A stretch of DNA of 64,000 nucleotides from UBA7672 sp963738625 (GCA_963738625.1 CAVTXH010000002.1:62001-126000); one strand, 5' to 3'; positions 1 to 9,540 are shown, counted from the first letter of the stretch. Numbers and translations: made by a program. Notes: generated from the letters alone by a model not told the origin.

Positions 1-222
1 CCGGAGGACAGGCCAGCCATCCTCTCCAAGACCCTCCGCTTTCTCACCGCCGGAGGCCTGACATTGGCGATCGCTGTCGTACAGGAGGCGCTCAAGTCCA
101 GTCCGGACTGGAGCCTGATCGCCACTCTGGTCGCCGGCATCCTCGTCGGCATAGGCGGCGGCGCCTATGGGCGCGTGGTGGCGCAAGGGCCGCTCACCTC
201 GATACTGCCCCGAGGCAGGTGA
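1..222 (+). CDS. C-terminal fragment of a small membrane protein (start outside window)
   Basis: The frame is open from the first base and ends at TGA 220-222, giving 73 residues of the C-terminus. It contains a likely membrane segment (ATLVAGILVGIGGGAYG), preceded by a weaker hydrophobic stretch (LTAGGLTLAIAVVQEAL). The polar tail after the segment ends in PRGR. The family was not recognised. It converges with the AsmA gene on the other strand, 32 bases away. Too little is visible to assign a function. Confidence 0.6.
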   Translation, partial: PEDRPAILSKTLRFLTAGGLTLAIAVVQEALKSSPDWSLIATLVAGILVGIGGGAYGRVVAQGPLTSILPRGR

Positions 223-254
223 GGAAGCGCAGGCAATCGCGCAGGTGAGAGCGA

Positions 255-2780
255 TCAGCGGCCGAGCAGCTTGTTGAGCGCTTTGGCGGCTTCTTCCTTC
301 GCCTTGTCCTCGACCGACTTCGGCTGTTGCGCTGGAGCCGGCGTGACGGGTGAGGGCGCCGGCTGCGCTTCACCCGCAGGTTGCTGCGCAGGAGCAGGCG
401 CTGGCGTCGAAGCCGGCGCCTGCTGTCCGCCCTTCACGCCGAGCAGGTCAGACAGGTTGCCGCCAAGCTGCTTCTTCAACTCGTCCTGGATTTCGTTCGT
501 CACCTTGGCTTTCGCGTCCGACGTCGCCTTCTTGGCCAGCCAGTCCCAATCCAGCGCGACGTCCACGCCATCCCATCCGCCAGCCAGCTTGATCGGCAGG
601 CCATAGCCGTTCAGCCCATCACTCTTGTTCTTGAACTCAGGGAAAAGGCTGAGGCTCAGTTTCTGCCGGCCGATGTCCAGCGATCCGCCCCCCGCGACGT
701 TGAATGCGCCTGCGTCCAACTTCAGGTCCGCCATCGCCGCCACGCCGTCTTTCATGACGAAGGACGCACCGAGATTGTTGAACTTGGTCTGCTGGCTGGC
801 GCCGAACGCCGAAAGAGGCAGGCTCTTGCTGGTCAAGGCCGTCTTGGCTGCGCTGCCGAGTTCGGTAAGGTTCACGCCCTTGATCACGCCTTCGCCGAAC
901 GCGAACTTCCCGTTGCCGGCCAGCGAGCTCATCAGGCTCTGCAGGTCCGCGCCCGATCCGGCAATGTCCACGTTCACATCGCCCTTGCCCTCGACCATGT
1001 CGAAGCCGGCGGCAGCAACCATGAACGGCCTCAGCGCCAGAGCATTGAGATTGGCCTTCACGGCGATGGCCGGAACCGCACCGCCGCCGTCGGCCAGGAA
1101 GCTTGCGCCGCCCGCGCCGCCGAACAGCGATGTCTGCTTCAGATCGGCGACCAGCCGTCCGCCTTTCAGGTTCACCGCGATGTTGGAAGGGCCGAAGTCG
1201 AATTTCTCATACGTGACGCCGCCCGTCTTCAGGTTGAGCTCCGCATCGACAAGCTTCAGCGGCGAAAGGTCGATCGGCGTCGAACCCCATCCGCCGGACT
1301 TTTTCGGCTCCTCTGCCGGCGCGCCGGATGCCTTGGCGTAGGGCGTGATATCGATGTCGCCTGTCGTCAGCGAACCGGTCAGGCGCGGGCGCGGCGAGAA
1401 GGAAAGGGCGGCTTCGCCAGCGCCGCGCACCTTGTCGAACTCCACTATTGCATTCTTCAGCAGCACGTCGTTCGCGCCGCCGGATGTGTCGCCCGACAGC
1501 GAGAAAGACTTGTAGACGTCGCCCTCCGGTAGCTTTGCGCCGGCGGCCGAAGCGAGCTGGCGCAGGTCCGGCGCGTTGATGGTGAGATGTCCGTTGTAGG
1601 TCAGCTCGTTGCGCAGCCGCGCGCTGCCGGTGAAGCCAAGGCCGAGCAGGCCGCTGTCATGCCGGAAATTGACGTCGGAGAATTCGAGGTCGCCCAGCTT
1701 GCCCGCGATCTTGGTCGTCGCGCTGGCCTTGCCCAGCGCGCCTGCGCCCGGCGCCGAGATGTTCATCGCGGTCGCAAGGTCGGCCAGGCGCGGCGCATCG
1801 GCGTTGGCCTCGAGCTGCAGGGTGATGAAGTCCGCGATGCGCGCTTCGCCCTTGAGATCGGCGTTCAGCAGCGGGCTCTCATGGCGTGCGTCCGCAATCT
1901 TCAGCGTGATATCCGAAGGCGAGCCGAACGCCTGGCCTGACGCGGACAGGCGGCCAAGAACGTTGCGGGCAGGCAGGTCCTTGACCTTGAAAGCATCGGC
2001 AAGTTCGACGGCGGACGGAATCTGCCCGTCGAACGCAAAGTCGAACGTCGGCTTGTCGCCCAGCGCCAGAGAACCGTCCAGCTTGGTCTTGATCAGGTCG
2101 GTGTCGAGATCGATCGCGACCTTGGACGTCACGCCGTCCAGCATCGCTTTCGGGTTCTCGATGCGGGTGTTCAGCTTGAACGCAAGCTGGTTGGCGAGGC
2201 CCGACGCGCTGATCGAAAACGGCTTGTCCAGCGCCTTCATGTCCGCCTTGAGCTCCAGCTTGCTCAGGGTCTGCAGCATCTTCGCTGCGCGGTCGTCATA
2301 CGACACCGTGCCGTTCATGATGCGCACATCGCCCAGCGATGCGCTCAGCGGAGCGCCCGGCTTGGGCTGCGGTTCGGCCGGCTTCGAGCCGGCGACGTCG
2401 AACGTCCAGTTGTTGGTTCCGTCTTCCAGGTAGATCAGCCCGATATTGGGGTCGACAAGCACGAACTCGTCGATCTCTACTTTGCTGAACAGAAGAGGGA
2501 TCAGCTTCACCGCGGCGCGCAGCTGCTTCATCGAGGCGAATGGCGCGTCCCCGAAACCCGGCGGGTTCGCGATGGTCGCGCCCTCGGCGCGCGCCTCGAT
2601 CCGGGGGAAGACGCTGACATTTATCTTGCCGGTGACCTTCACCTCGCGCCCCAGCGCCTCTGTTCCAGCCTTTTCGATCTGCTGGCGGTAGACGTCCGAA
2701 GGGATCAGCGTGGGGATGATCATTACGGCCGCCACGAGGACGGCCACGACGATGCCGGCGATGATGAAGATGCGTTTCAT
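255..2780 (-). CDS. AsmA family protein (841 aa)
   Basis: Large envelope protein of the AsmA/YhdP-like group, which is linked to outer-membrane biogenesis and lipid transport between the membranes. The N-terminus is a single signal anchor (IAGIVVAVLVAAVMIIPTLI, about residues 7-26), followed by the typical start of the mature part (lineage DVYRQQIEKAGTEALGREV). A long beta-rich body follows. Residues near 600-720 carry the usual AsmA C-terminal pattern (GEGVIKGVNLTELG). The tail is rich in proline, alanine and glutamine and ends in a charged helix. It is transcribed away from cysD. The exact substrate is unknown; family assignment is confident. Confidence 0.9.
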   Translation of the reverse strand: MKRIFIIAGIVVAVLVAAVMIIPTLIPSDVYRQQIEKAGTEALGREVKVTGKINVSVFPRIEARAEGATIANPPGFGDAPFASMKQLRAAVKLIPLLFSKVEIDEFVLVDPNIGLIYLEDGTNNWTFDVAGSKPAEPQPKPGAPLSASLGDVRIMNGTVSYDDRAAKMLQTLSKLELKADMKALDKPFSISASGLANQLAFKLNTRIENPKAMLDGVTSKVAIDLDTDLIKTKLDGSLALGDKPTFDFAFDGQIPSAVELADAFKVKDLPARNVLGRLSASGQAFGSPSDITLKIADARHESPLLNADLKGEARIADFITLQLEANADAPRLADLATAMNISAPGAGALGKASATTKIAGKLGDLEFSDVNFRHDSGLLGLGFTGSARLRNELTYNGHLTINAPDLRQLASAAGAKLPEGDVYKSFSLSGDTSGGANDVLLKNAIVEFDKVRGAGEAALSFSPRPRLTGSLTTGDIDITPYAKASGAPAEEPKKSGGWGSTPIDLSPLKLVDAELNLKTGGVTYEKFDFGPSNIAVNLKGGRLVADLKQTSLFGGAGGASFLADGGGAVPAIAVKANLNALALRPFMVAAAGFDMVEGKGDVNVDIAGSGADLQSLMSSLAGNGKFAFGEGVIKGVNLTELGSAAKTALTSKSLPLSAFGASQQTKFNNLGASFVMKDGVAAMADLKLDAGAFNVAGGGSLDIGRQKLSLSLFPEFKNKSDGLNGYGLPIKLAGGWDGVDVALDWDWLAKKATSDAKAKVTNEIQDELKKQLGGNLSDLLGVKGGQQAPASTPAPAPAQQPAGEAQPAPSPVTPAPAQQPKSVEDKAKEEAAKALNKLLGR

Positions 2781-3006
2781 CGATTCCTCGTTGTTTTCGG
2801 CAGTTTAAACATACCCGGTCCCTGTGACGCCACCGGGGTGGTCAGGCGGCGGCCCCAAGCTGGTCTTAGACCCAAAACGCCCGAAAAAACCCACTGTTAA
2901 GGTGAGGTAGGACCTGAGTTGAGACAGGCGCGCTTTACCGGGGCGCGCCCGGCCCCTAAGTCGGGCTCTCACGGCTGCGGATGGCGGCCAAGAGGACGCT
3001 GGTGCT

Positions 3007-3972
3007 TTGACCCCCGACGCAGACCTTTCAGCCTACGCCCAGCGTTTCCACACGCGGCCGGCGCGCAAGCGGCCGTTGCCGGCGCATCTGCAGCGCCTTG
3101 AGGCCGAAAGCATATTCATCATGCGGGAAGTTGCCGCCGGATTCGAGAGCCCGGTGATGCTCTATTCCATCGGAAAAGACTCGTCCGTCATGCTGCATCT
3201 GGCGATGAAGGCCTTCTGGCCGTCGCGCCCGCCCTTCCCGTTCATGCATATCGACACGACCTGGAAGTTCCGGGAGATGATCGAGTTCCGCGACCTCATT
3301 GCCAAGAAGCTCGGCCTCGACCTCATCGTGCACATCAACCAGGACGGCTTGAAGCGCGGCATCAACCCCTACACGTCCGGCTCCAGCCTACACACCCAGG
3401 TGATGAAGACCGAAAGTCTCCGCCAGGCGATGGACAAGCACAAGTTCGACGCGGCCTTCGGCGGCGCGCGCCGGGATGAAGAGAAGAGCAGGGCGAAGGA
3501 ACGTATCTTCTCTTTCCGGAACGAGAACCATGGCTGGGACCCCAAGAACCAGCGCCCGGAACTGTGGAGCCTCTACAACACCCGCAAGGCGCCCGGCGAA
3601 AGCATTCGCGTCTTTCCACTGTCGAATTGGACCGAGCTCGATATCTGGGCCTACATCGCCGAGGAAGACATCCCGATCGTGCCGCTCTATTTCGGCAAGG
3701 TCCGTCCCACCGTCATCCGCAACGGCCAGATCTTCATGGTCGACGACGACCGTACGCCGATGGAGCCGGGCGAGCGCCCCGTCGACCGCATGATCCGTTT
3801 CCGCACGCTGGGTTGCTACCCGCTCACCGCCGCCATCGAAAGCGACGCCGCGACCCTCGACGACATCGTCGGCGAAATGCTCACCGCCCGCACGTCGGAG
3901 CGCTCCGGCCGCCTGATCGATCATGACGAAAGCGGCTCGATGGAGAAGAAGAAGCGCGAGGGTTATTTCTGA
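3007..3972 (+). CDS. cysD: Sulfate adenylyltransferase subunit 2 (CysD)
   Basis: Small subunit of ATP sulfurylase, which makes adenosine 5'-phosphosulfate from sulfate and ATP as the first step of sulfate assimilation. The N-type ATP pyrophosphatase P-loop is SIGKDSS at residues 54-60. The family motif AFGGARRDEEKSRAKERIFS follows, as does the CysN-contact region. At 321 residues it is slightly longer than the usual 300 because of a short N-terminal extension. A TTG start at 3007 is chosen: it has an AGAGGA-type ribosome site (2991-2997), and the next ATG (3121) would cut into the conserved helix. It ends in a TGATG junction with cysNC, so the two are translationally coupled. Confidence 0.96.
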   Translation: MTPDADLSAYAQRFHTRPARKRPLPAHLQRLEAESIFIMREVAAGFESPVMLYSIGKDSSVMLHLAMKAFWPSRPPFPFMHIDTTWKFREMIEFRDLIAKKLGLDLIVHINQDGLKRGINPYTSGSSLHTQVMKTESLRQAMDKHKFDAAFGGARRDEEKSRAKERIFSFRNENHGWDPKNQRPELWSLYNTRKAPGESIRVFPLSNWTELDIWAYIAEEDIPIVPLYFGKVRPTVIRNGQIFMVDDDRTPMEPGERPVDRMIRFRTLGCYPLTAAIESDAATLDDIVGEMLTARTSERSGRLIDHDESGSMEKKKREGYF

Positions 3973-5915
3973 TGGCTGCCAAGGTCACGCCCTTCCGCAA
4001 GCCTGAAGCCCGCCTGTCGGTGCGTGAACTCGCCGCCGCCGAAAAGGGCGTGCTGCGCTTCCTCACCTGCGGCTCTGTCGACGATGGCAAGTCCACTTTG
4101 ATTGGCCGGCTGCTCTATGACACCAAGCTGATCTTCGAGGACCAGCTCGCAGCGCTCAAGCGCGACAGCGTCAAGCACGGCACCCAGGGCGAGCACATCG
4201 ACTTCGCGCTGCTGCTCGACGGCCTCGAAGCCGAGCGGGAACAGGGCATCACCATCGACGTCGCCTACCGCTTCTTCTCCACCGACAAGCGCAAGTTCAT
4301 AGTCGCCGATACGCCCGGCCACGAGCAGTACACCCGCAACATGGCGACCGGCGCCTCCACCGCCGATCTCGCCGTTATCCTGATCGACGCCCGCAAGGGC
4401 GTGCTGGCGCAATCCAAGCGCCACACCTACATCGCCAACATGCTCGGCGTTCGCCACGTCGTGCTGGCCGTCAACAAGATGGACCTGGTCGAGTACAGCC
4501 GTGCTCGCTTCCACGAGATCGTCGCCAGCTACCTCCAGATCGCCGAACACCTCGGCTTCGAGTCGATCACGCCGATTCCGATGTCCGCTCTGAAGGGCGA
4601 GAACGTCACCAAGAAGGCCGACTCCATGACCTGGCATGACGGCCCGACGCTGCTCGAACATCTCGAAGCCGCCGAGATCGCCGACGAGCGCGCGAGCACG
4701 CCCTTCCGCATGCCGGTGCAGTGGGTCAACCGGCCGAACCTGGACTTTCGTGGTTTCTCCGGCACTGTCACTTCAGGCTCGGTCAAACCCGGCGACAGCG
4801 TCGTCGTCGCCAAGTCCGGGAAATCCTCGAAGGTGAAGGCCATCGTCACCGCCGATGGCGACCAGCCGCGCGCCGCCGCGGGCGACGCTGTCACGCTGGT
4901 GATCGAGGACGAGATCGACGCCTCGCGGGGCGACGTCTTCGCCGCCGCTGAAGCCCGCCCCGAAGTCTCCAACCAGTTCACCGCCAACATCCTGTGGATG
5001 ACCGACGACGAGCTCACCACCGGGCACGCCTATCTGCTCAAGATCGGCGCGCAGACCGTGCAGGCAACCGTCACCGGCATCCGGCACAAGATCGACATCA
5101 ACACGCTCGACAAGGCGCAGGGCCACGCCCTCGGCCTCAACGAAATCGGCTTCTGCAACCTCTCTACCAATCAGCCGATCGCCTTCGACCCCTACCGCAA
5201 CATCCGCGAAGGCGGCGCCTTCATCCTGATCGACCGCTTCACCAACCAGACGGTCGGCGCAGGCATGATCGAATTCTCGCTGATGCGCGCTACCAATGTG
5301 CATCGCCATGCGATGGACGTGACAAAAGCCACACGCTCCCTCTTGAAAGGCCATCGCCCCGCCATCCTGTGGTTCACCGGCCTTTCCGGCGCCGGCAAGT
5401 CCACCATCGCCAATCTGGTCGAGCGCCGTCTCGCCGACATGGGCGCACATACTTACTCGCTGGATGGCGACAACATCCGCCAGGGCCTCAACAAGGATCT
5501 TGGCTTCACGGATCAGGACCGCGTCGAGAACATCCGCCGCATCGGCGAAGTCGCGAAGCTCTTTGCCGACAGCGGCCTTATCGTCACCGCCAGCTTCATC
5601 TCTCCCTTCCGCGCCGAACGCGACATGGTCCGTGGTCTGGTGGAGAAGGGCGAGTTCATCGAAGTCTTCGTCGACGCCCCGCTGGAGCTTGCGGAGAAGC
5701 GCGATCCAAAGGGCCTCTACAAGAAGGCGCGCGCCGGCCAGATCCGCAACTTCACCGGCATCGACAGCCCGTACGAGGCGCCCGTGAAGCCAGAACTCCG
5801 TCTCGACACGTCCGGCGCGACGGCCGAAGCGCTGGCCGATCAGGTGATTGAACACTTGCGCAAGGTCGGCGTCATCGGCTCCGCCGGCGACCAGGCGCTC
5901 GATTTCTCCATTTAG
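3972..5915 (+). CDS. cysNC: Bifunctional sulfate adenylyltransferase subunit 1 / APS kinase (CysNC)
   Basis: Fusion of the GTPase subunit of ATP sulfurylase with adenylylsulfate kinase, so one chain with CysD converts sulfate to PAPS. The EF-Tu-like part has GSVDDGKST at 34-42, DTPGH at 113-117 and NKMD at 168-171, then beta-barrel domains. The CysC part begins near residue 445, with its own P-loop GLSGAGKST near 470 and the DGDN substrate loop soon after. The 647-residue length matches fused CysNC of alphaproteobacteria. The start codon overlaps the cysD stop by one base. No other cysteine gene follows in this operon. Confidence 0.96.
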   Translation: MAAKVTPFRKPEARLSVRELAAAEKGVLRFLTCGSVDDGKSTLIGRLLYDTKLIFEDQLAALKRDSVKHGTQGEHIDFALLLDGLEAEREQGITIDVAYRFFSTDKRKFIVADTPGHEQYTRNMATGASTADLAVILIDARKGVLAQSKRHTYIANMLGVRHVVLAVNKMDLVEYSRARFHEIVASYLQIAEHLGFESITPIPMSALKGENVTKKADSMTWHDGPTLLEHLEAAEIADERASTPFRMPVQWVNRPNLDFRGFSGTVTSGSVKPGDSVVVAKSGKSSKVKAIVTADGDQPRAAAGDAVTLVIEDEIDASRGDVFAAAEARPEVSNQFTANILWMTDDELTTGHAYLLKIGAQTVQATVTGIRHKIDINTLDKAQGHALGLNEIGFCNLSTNQPIAFDPYRNIREGGAFILIDRFTNQTVGAGMIEFSLMRATNVHRHAMDVTKATRSLLKGHRPAILWFTGLSGAGKSTIANLVERRLADMGAHTYSLDGDNIRQGLNKDLGFTDQDRVENIRRIGEVAKLFADSGLIVTASFISPFRAERDMVRGLVEKGEFIEVFVDAPLELAEKRDPKGLYKKARAGQIRNFTGIDSPYEAPVKPELRLDTSGATAEALADQVIEHLRKVGVIGSAGDQALDFSI

Positions 5916-5930
5916 CCGCCACCACCGTTG

Positions 5931-5965
5931 CCATCCCGGATAGCACTACGCGCTTCCGGGATGAC
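5931..5965. repeat. Short palindromic repeat (ATCCCGGA/TCCGGGAT)
   Basis: Stem ATCCCGGA (5933-5940) pairs with TCCGGGAT (5955-5962) across a 14-base loop. The core resembles the ends of the two longer elements at 46248-46353 and 47611-47725 (both begin TGTCATCCCGG). It lies just downstream of cysNC and has no T-run, so an interspersed repeat is more likely than an intrinsic terminator. Confidence 0.6.
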
Positions 5966-6026
5966 GGTTGTGAATTCGGCGGACGCTGCCCTTGCCCCCG
6001 CGAATGTTATAAAGTAACACGCCCTC

Positions 6027-6695
6027 ATGTCAGGCTCCGAAGCCGCAATCGTCTTCAGCGCAGCCGCGCTCTCTGTCGCCGGCGTAGCCTTCGCGCTGCT
6101 TGCCGCGTCGATGGCGCGCCGCGTTGCCGATCTCGTCGGCATGGCGGGCGGCGTCGTGGTGCTGCTTGTGGCGGTTTTCCATCTCGCGCCCGAGGCTTTC
6201 GCGGCCGGCGGCGCCGCACGCATTTTTCTTTTTGGCGGCGCTGCGACTGGCGTGTTGCTCGAGATCATCTTCCGGACCCGTTCCGATCCAGCGCCCGCAA
6301 CGATCCACGCCGGCGCCTGGCTCGGCGTATTGGTGCTGGCGATCCATTCCACGCTCGACGGCGCCGTCTATAGCGCAGTTATCAGTCACGACGACGGCTA
6401 CGGCATGGTCGCGTCGATGGGCCTGATCCTCCATGAAGCGCCTGAAGGCGTCGTCGCCATGATGCTTGCCTTGCAAGCCGGGCTGAAACCCGCGCGCGCC
6501 GCCGGCGTCGCGATCGTTGCGTCATCGCTCACCACCCCCGCCGGCTGGGCGCTCGCCCATCTCGTCGGCGAATCAGCGCATGGCGCGATGCAAGCGATGT
6601 TCGCCGCGTCCGCCGGCCTTCTGCTTTATGTGGGCTGGCATCTCATCGCCGGCGGCTGGCGCGCGCTCAGGGCGGGACGCAACGGCGCCGCATAG
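6027..6695 (+). CDS. ZIP family divalent metal transporter
   Basis: Inner-membrane carrier of 222 residues with about seven to eight hydrophobic segments, in the size range of short bacterial ZIP proteins. The metal-site helices are visible: HLAPEAF in an early segment, then HSTLDGAVY and HEAPEGVV, the last two matching the paired H-x-x-x-D/E and HExPEG helices of ZIP transporters such as ZupT. Zinc or another divalent ion is the likely substrate; direction and metal cannot be read from sequence. It stands alone between cysNC and hppD. Confidence 0.85.
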   Translation: MSGSEAAIVFSAAALSVAGVAFALLAASMARRVADLVGMAGGVVVLLVAVFHLAPEAFAAGGAARIFLFGGAATGVLLEIIFRTRSDPAPATIHAGAWLGVLVLAIHSTLDGAVYSAVISHDDGYGMVASMGLILHEAPEGVVAMMLALQAGLKPARAAGVAIVASSLTTPAGWALAHLVGESAHGAMQAMFAASAGLLLYVGWHLIAGGWRALRAGRNGAA

Positions 6696-6817
6696 AATTC
6701 GGCCGAACCGGCCCGTTGGCGCACAAGTCTTGCAAAGATTGATGCGCGTTCTGTTGTCAGCCCGCTTCTTTCATCCCCGCCACAGGCATATATCTTCGGC
6801 AAACGCCGGAGACCCTC

Positions 6818-7885
6818 ATGGCCGATATCTTCGATAACCCCCTTGGCACCGACGGGTTCGAATTCGTCGAATTCACCTCGCCCGATCCGCACGTGCTGGC
6901 AAAACTGTTCGAGAGCCTCGGCTTCACCGCCGTCTCGAAACACCGCTCCAAGAACGTCGTCCGCTACAAGCAGGGCGACATCAACTTCATCCTCAACATG
7001 GAGCCGGCGGGTCAACCCGCCCATTTCCGAGGCCAGCACGGCGCCGGCGCCAACGCCATGGCCTTCCGCGTGAAGGACGCGGCGAAAGCATACTCCGAAG
7101 CGATCAGGCGCGGCGCCGAGCCGGCCTTCACGACCGTCGGCCCGATGGAGCTCAACATCCCGGCCATCCAGGCCATCGGCGGCGCCTACATCTACCTGGT
7201 CGACCGCTACGGCGCGCATGGCATCTACGACATCGATTTCGTGCCGATCCCCGGCGCCGACGAGAAGAAGAACTCCGTCGGCCTCACCTATCTCGATCAC
7301 CTCACGCACAACCTGCACCGCGGCAACATGGCGAAGTGGGCCAGCTACTACGAGAAGATCTTCAATTTCCGCGAGATCCGTTACTTCGATATCGAGGGCA
7401 AGATGACCGGCCTTCTCTCGAAGGCCATGACCAGCCCCTGCGGCAAGATCCGCATCCCGCTCAACGAAAGCCGTGACGACAAGAGCCAGATCGAGGAATT
7501 CCTGCGCGACTATAACGGCGAGGGCATCCAGCACATCGCGCTCGGCACCGACAACATCTACGAAAGCGTGGAAGCTCTCCGCAAACGCGGCATCCCGTTC
7601 CAGACCGCCCCCGACACCTATTTCGACGGCATCGGCCAGCGCATCGGCGCCCATGGCGAGGACGTGCCGCGCCTGCAGAAGAACCACATCCTCATCGACG
7701 GCGCGCCGACACAGGGGCAGGGCCTCCTGCTGCAGATCTTCACCACCAACGCCATCGGCCCGATCTTCTTCGAGCTGATCCAGCGCAAGGGCAATGAAGG
7801 CTTCGGCGAAGGCAACTTCCGCGCGCTGTTCGAAAGCATCGAAGCCGACCAGATCAGGCGCGGCGTGCTGAAGGCGGAAGCGTGA
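6818..7885 (+). CDS. hppD: 4-hydroxyphenylpyruvate dioxygenase
   Basis: Converts 4-hydroxyphenylpyruvate to homogentisate, the committed step of tyrosine breakdown. The protein has 355 residues with the two vicinal-oxygen-chelate halves of HPPD. Iron ligands are recognisable: His in YLDHLTHN, His in IQHIALGTDNI and Glu in FFELIQRKGNEGFGEGNF, which is also the conserved C-terminal gate helix region. The start at 6818 follows a GGAGA ribosome site. The stop overlaps the next gene by four bases (GTGA), so co-transcription is expected. Neighbours maiA, hmgA and a fumarylacetoacetase complete the route. Confidence 0.97.
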   Translation: MADIFDNPLGTDGFEFVEFTSPDPHVLAKLFESLGFTAVSKHRSKNVVRYKQGDINFILNMEPAGQPAHFRGQHGAGANAMAFRVKDAAKAYSEAIRRGAEPAFTTVGPMELNIPAIQAIGGAYIYLVDRYGAHGIYDIDFVPIPGADEKKNSVGLTYLDHLTHNLHRGNMAKWASYYEKIFNFREIRYFDIEGKMTGLLSKAMTSPCGKIRIPLNESRDDKSQIEEFLRDYNGEGIQHIALGTDNIYESVEALRKRGIPFQTAPDTYFDGIGQRIGAHGEDVPRLQKNHILIDGAPTQGQGLLLQIFTTNAIGPIFFELIQRKGNEGFGEGNFRALFESIEADQIRRGVLKAEA

Positions 7886-8337
7886 GCGCCAGCCTTCCCG
7901 TCGAAGGCGCCTGCATGTGCGGGCAGGTGCGGATGCGCATCAGCGCCCCGCCCATTATCACCATGGCCTGCCACTGTGCCGGCTGCCAGAAGCTCAGCGC
8001 CAGCGCTTTCTCGCTCACCGCGATGATCCCCAGCGCAGCCTTCGAAGTCACTAAGGGCGAGCCCGCCATCGGCGCGCTCCACGGCGCCTCGCAATACTTC
8101 TATTGCCCGAATTGCTTCAACTGGCTGTTCACGCGGCCCGCGGGCATGGACGCCTTCGTTAACGTCCGCCCAACCATGTTCGGCGTGGCCGCTTGGTCGA
8201 CGCCTTTCATTGAATCATACGTCAGCGAAAAGCTGCCCTGGGCGAAGACGTCAGCGGTCCACAGCTTCGATCGGTTTCCACCGGCCAGCGATTACGGGCG
8301 GCTAATGGCTGAATACGCGCAGTGGGCGGCGGCATGA
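7882..8337 (+). CDS. GFA (glutathione-dependent formaldehyde-activating) family protein
   Basis: Zinc-binding GFA/Mss4-fold protein of 151 residues. Cysteines occur as CMCG (C11, C13), CHCAGC (C30, C32, C35) and a later YCPNC pair, the full set of zinc ligands of the family. The founding member was described as a glutathione-dependent formaldehyde-activating enzyme, but most members have no proven reaction. A GTG start at 7882 overlaps the hppD stop by four bases. Its position within a pathway whose isomerase uses glutathione suggests, but does not prove, a glutathione-linked role. Confidence 0.88.
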   Translation: MSASLPVEGACMCGQVRMRISAPPIITMACHCAGCQKLSASAFSLTAMIPSAAFEVTKGEPAIGALHGASQYFYCPNCFNWLFTRPAGMDAFVNVRPTMFGVAAWSTPFIESYVSEKLPWAKTSAVHSFDRFPPASDYGRLMAEYAQWAAA

Positions 8338-8406
8338 GCGAGGCCATTCGCTACGGCGACCGCCTCAAAGCCTAACGATGGTATCAACCTGTCAGCGGAG
8401 GAAAGC

Positions 8407-8799
8407 ATGACGACGGATCTGACCTATCTCGCCTACACGGCGATGCTCACGGGCGTATTGTGGATTCCCTATGTCGTGGCGCAGGTCGTCACCAACGGCT
8501 TGCTGTCGCCGGCGAACTACTCCGATCCCACGCCTCGGCCATTGCCGCTGTGGGGCAAACGCGCCGACCGGGCCCTGATGAACGCTGTCGAGGTGTTTGC
8601 GCCTTTCGCCGCGCTGGTCATCGTCGCCCAGCTGGCCGGCAAGGCGAATTCGATGACAGCGATGTGGGCGATGGTCTTCTTCTGGGCGCGGCTGGCTCAC
8701 GCAATCGTCTATCTGCTTGGCGTTCCTTATGTAAGGACGCTTGTGTTCACCGTCGGCTTCGTCGCACTCGGCGGAATTGCCTGGGAATTGCTGCAGTAG
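8407..8799 (+). CDS. MAPEG family membrane protein
   Basis: Integral membrane protein of 130 residues with four hydrophobic segments, the length and topology of MAPEG proteins (membrane-associated proteins in eicosanoid and glutathione metabolism). The segment starting NAVEVFAPFAALV and the FFWARLAHAIVYLLGVP helix with its conserved Arg and His are typical of bacterial MAPEG proteins. An AGGAAAG ribosome site precedes ATG 8407. The substrate is unknown. A 14-codon open stretch (8334-8375) between the GFA gene and this one is not called as a gene. Confidence 0.85.
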   Translation: MTTDLTYLAYTAMLTGVLWIPYVVAQVVTNGLLSPANYSDPTPRPLPLWGKRADRALMNAVEVFAPFAALVIVAQLAGKANSMTAMWAMVFFWARLAHAIVYLLGVPYVRTLVFTVGFVALGGIAWELLQ

Positions 8800-8892
8800 A
8801 GCTATCGGCGAAGTTTCGGCGATGCTTTTATGGAGAAGCAAGGCGCGGGTTTCCGGTGGATACGGAGCCGGTAACCCGACATACTGCGGCCC

Positions 8893-9540
8893 ATGAGCGA
8901 GACCATCCTCTACGGCTATTGGCGGTCGTCGGCCACCTATCGCACGCGCATCGCGCTGAACTTGAAAGGCGTAGTCTACAAGACCGTCGGCGTTCACCTG
9001 CTGAAGGACGAGCACGTCCAGCCCCAGCACCTTGCCCGCCACCCCTCCGGCCGCGTGCCGATCCTCGAGATCGATGGCCGCCGCATCGGCCAGTCCATGG
9101 CGATGATCGAGTACCTCGACGAAACACGGCCCGATCCGCCGCTGCTGCCGCGCGATCCCATGGCGCGCGCCCATGTTCGCGATCTCAAGGACCAGATCGT
9201 CGCCGACATCCACCCGCTGAACAACACGTCCACGCTCGCCCGCCTGCGCTCGCAGTTCGGCGCGGACGACGCCGCCATCGCCAGCTGGTACGAGCACTGG
9301 ATCGTCCGCGGCTTCAAGGTGCTGGAGCAGATGCTGCCGTCATCGGGAAACTTCTGTATCGGCGACAGTCCCACGCTCGCCGACATCGTGCTGGTCCCGC
9401 AGGTAACCAACGCCCGCCGTTACCCGCAGATCGACCTCAAGCAATTCCCCAACATCCTGCGCATCGATGCGGCGCTGCGCCAGATCAAGGCCTTCCACGA
9501 CGCCGCGCCCGACCAGCAGCCAGAGGCGAAACAGCAATGA
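8893..9540 (+). CDS. maiA: Maleylacetoacetate isomerase (zeta-class glutathione transferase)
   Basis: Isomerises maleylacetoacetate to fumarylacetoacetate using glutathione as cofactor. The protein has 215 residues with a thioredoxin-like N-terminal domain (YGYWRSSATYRTRIALN; family consensus is SSCSYRVR, so the usual Cys is Ala here), the VPILEIDG cis-proline turn, the QSMAMIEYLDE glutathione contact, and an all-helical C-terminal domain with GDSPTLADIVLVPQ. The loss of the SSC cysteine is seen in some active family members; the catalytic Ser is retained. The gene lies between hppD and hmgA. Confidence 0.95.
   Translation: MSETILYGYWRSSATYRTRIALNLKGVVYKTVGVHLLKDEHVQPQHLARHPSGRVPILEIDGRRIGQSMAMIEYLDETRPDPPLLPRDPMARAHVRDLKDQIVADIHPLNNTSTLARLRSQFGADDAAIASWYEHWIVRGFKVLEQMLPSSGNFCIGDSPTLADIVLVPQVTNARRYPQIDLKQFPNILRIDAALRQIKAFHDAAPDQQPEAKQQ

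Noticed and set aside
2781..3006. Sulfur-linked riboswitch (SAM-II type) upstream of cysD
   Set aside because: GC-rich pairing is present but no SAM-II core could be matched.
8334..8375. 14-codon open stretch between the GFA and MAPEG genes
   Set aside because: Too short to support as a gene, with no ribosome site of its own; possibly a remnant.
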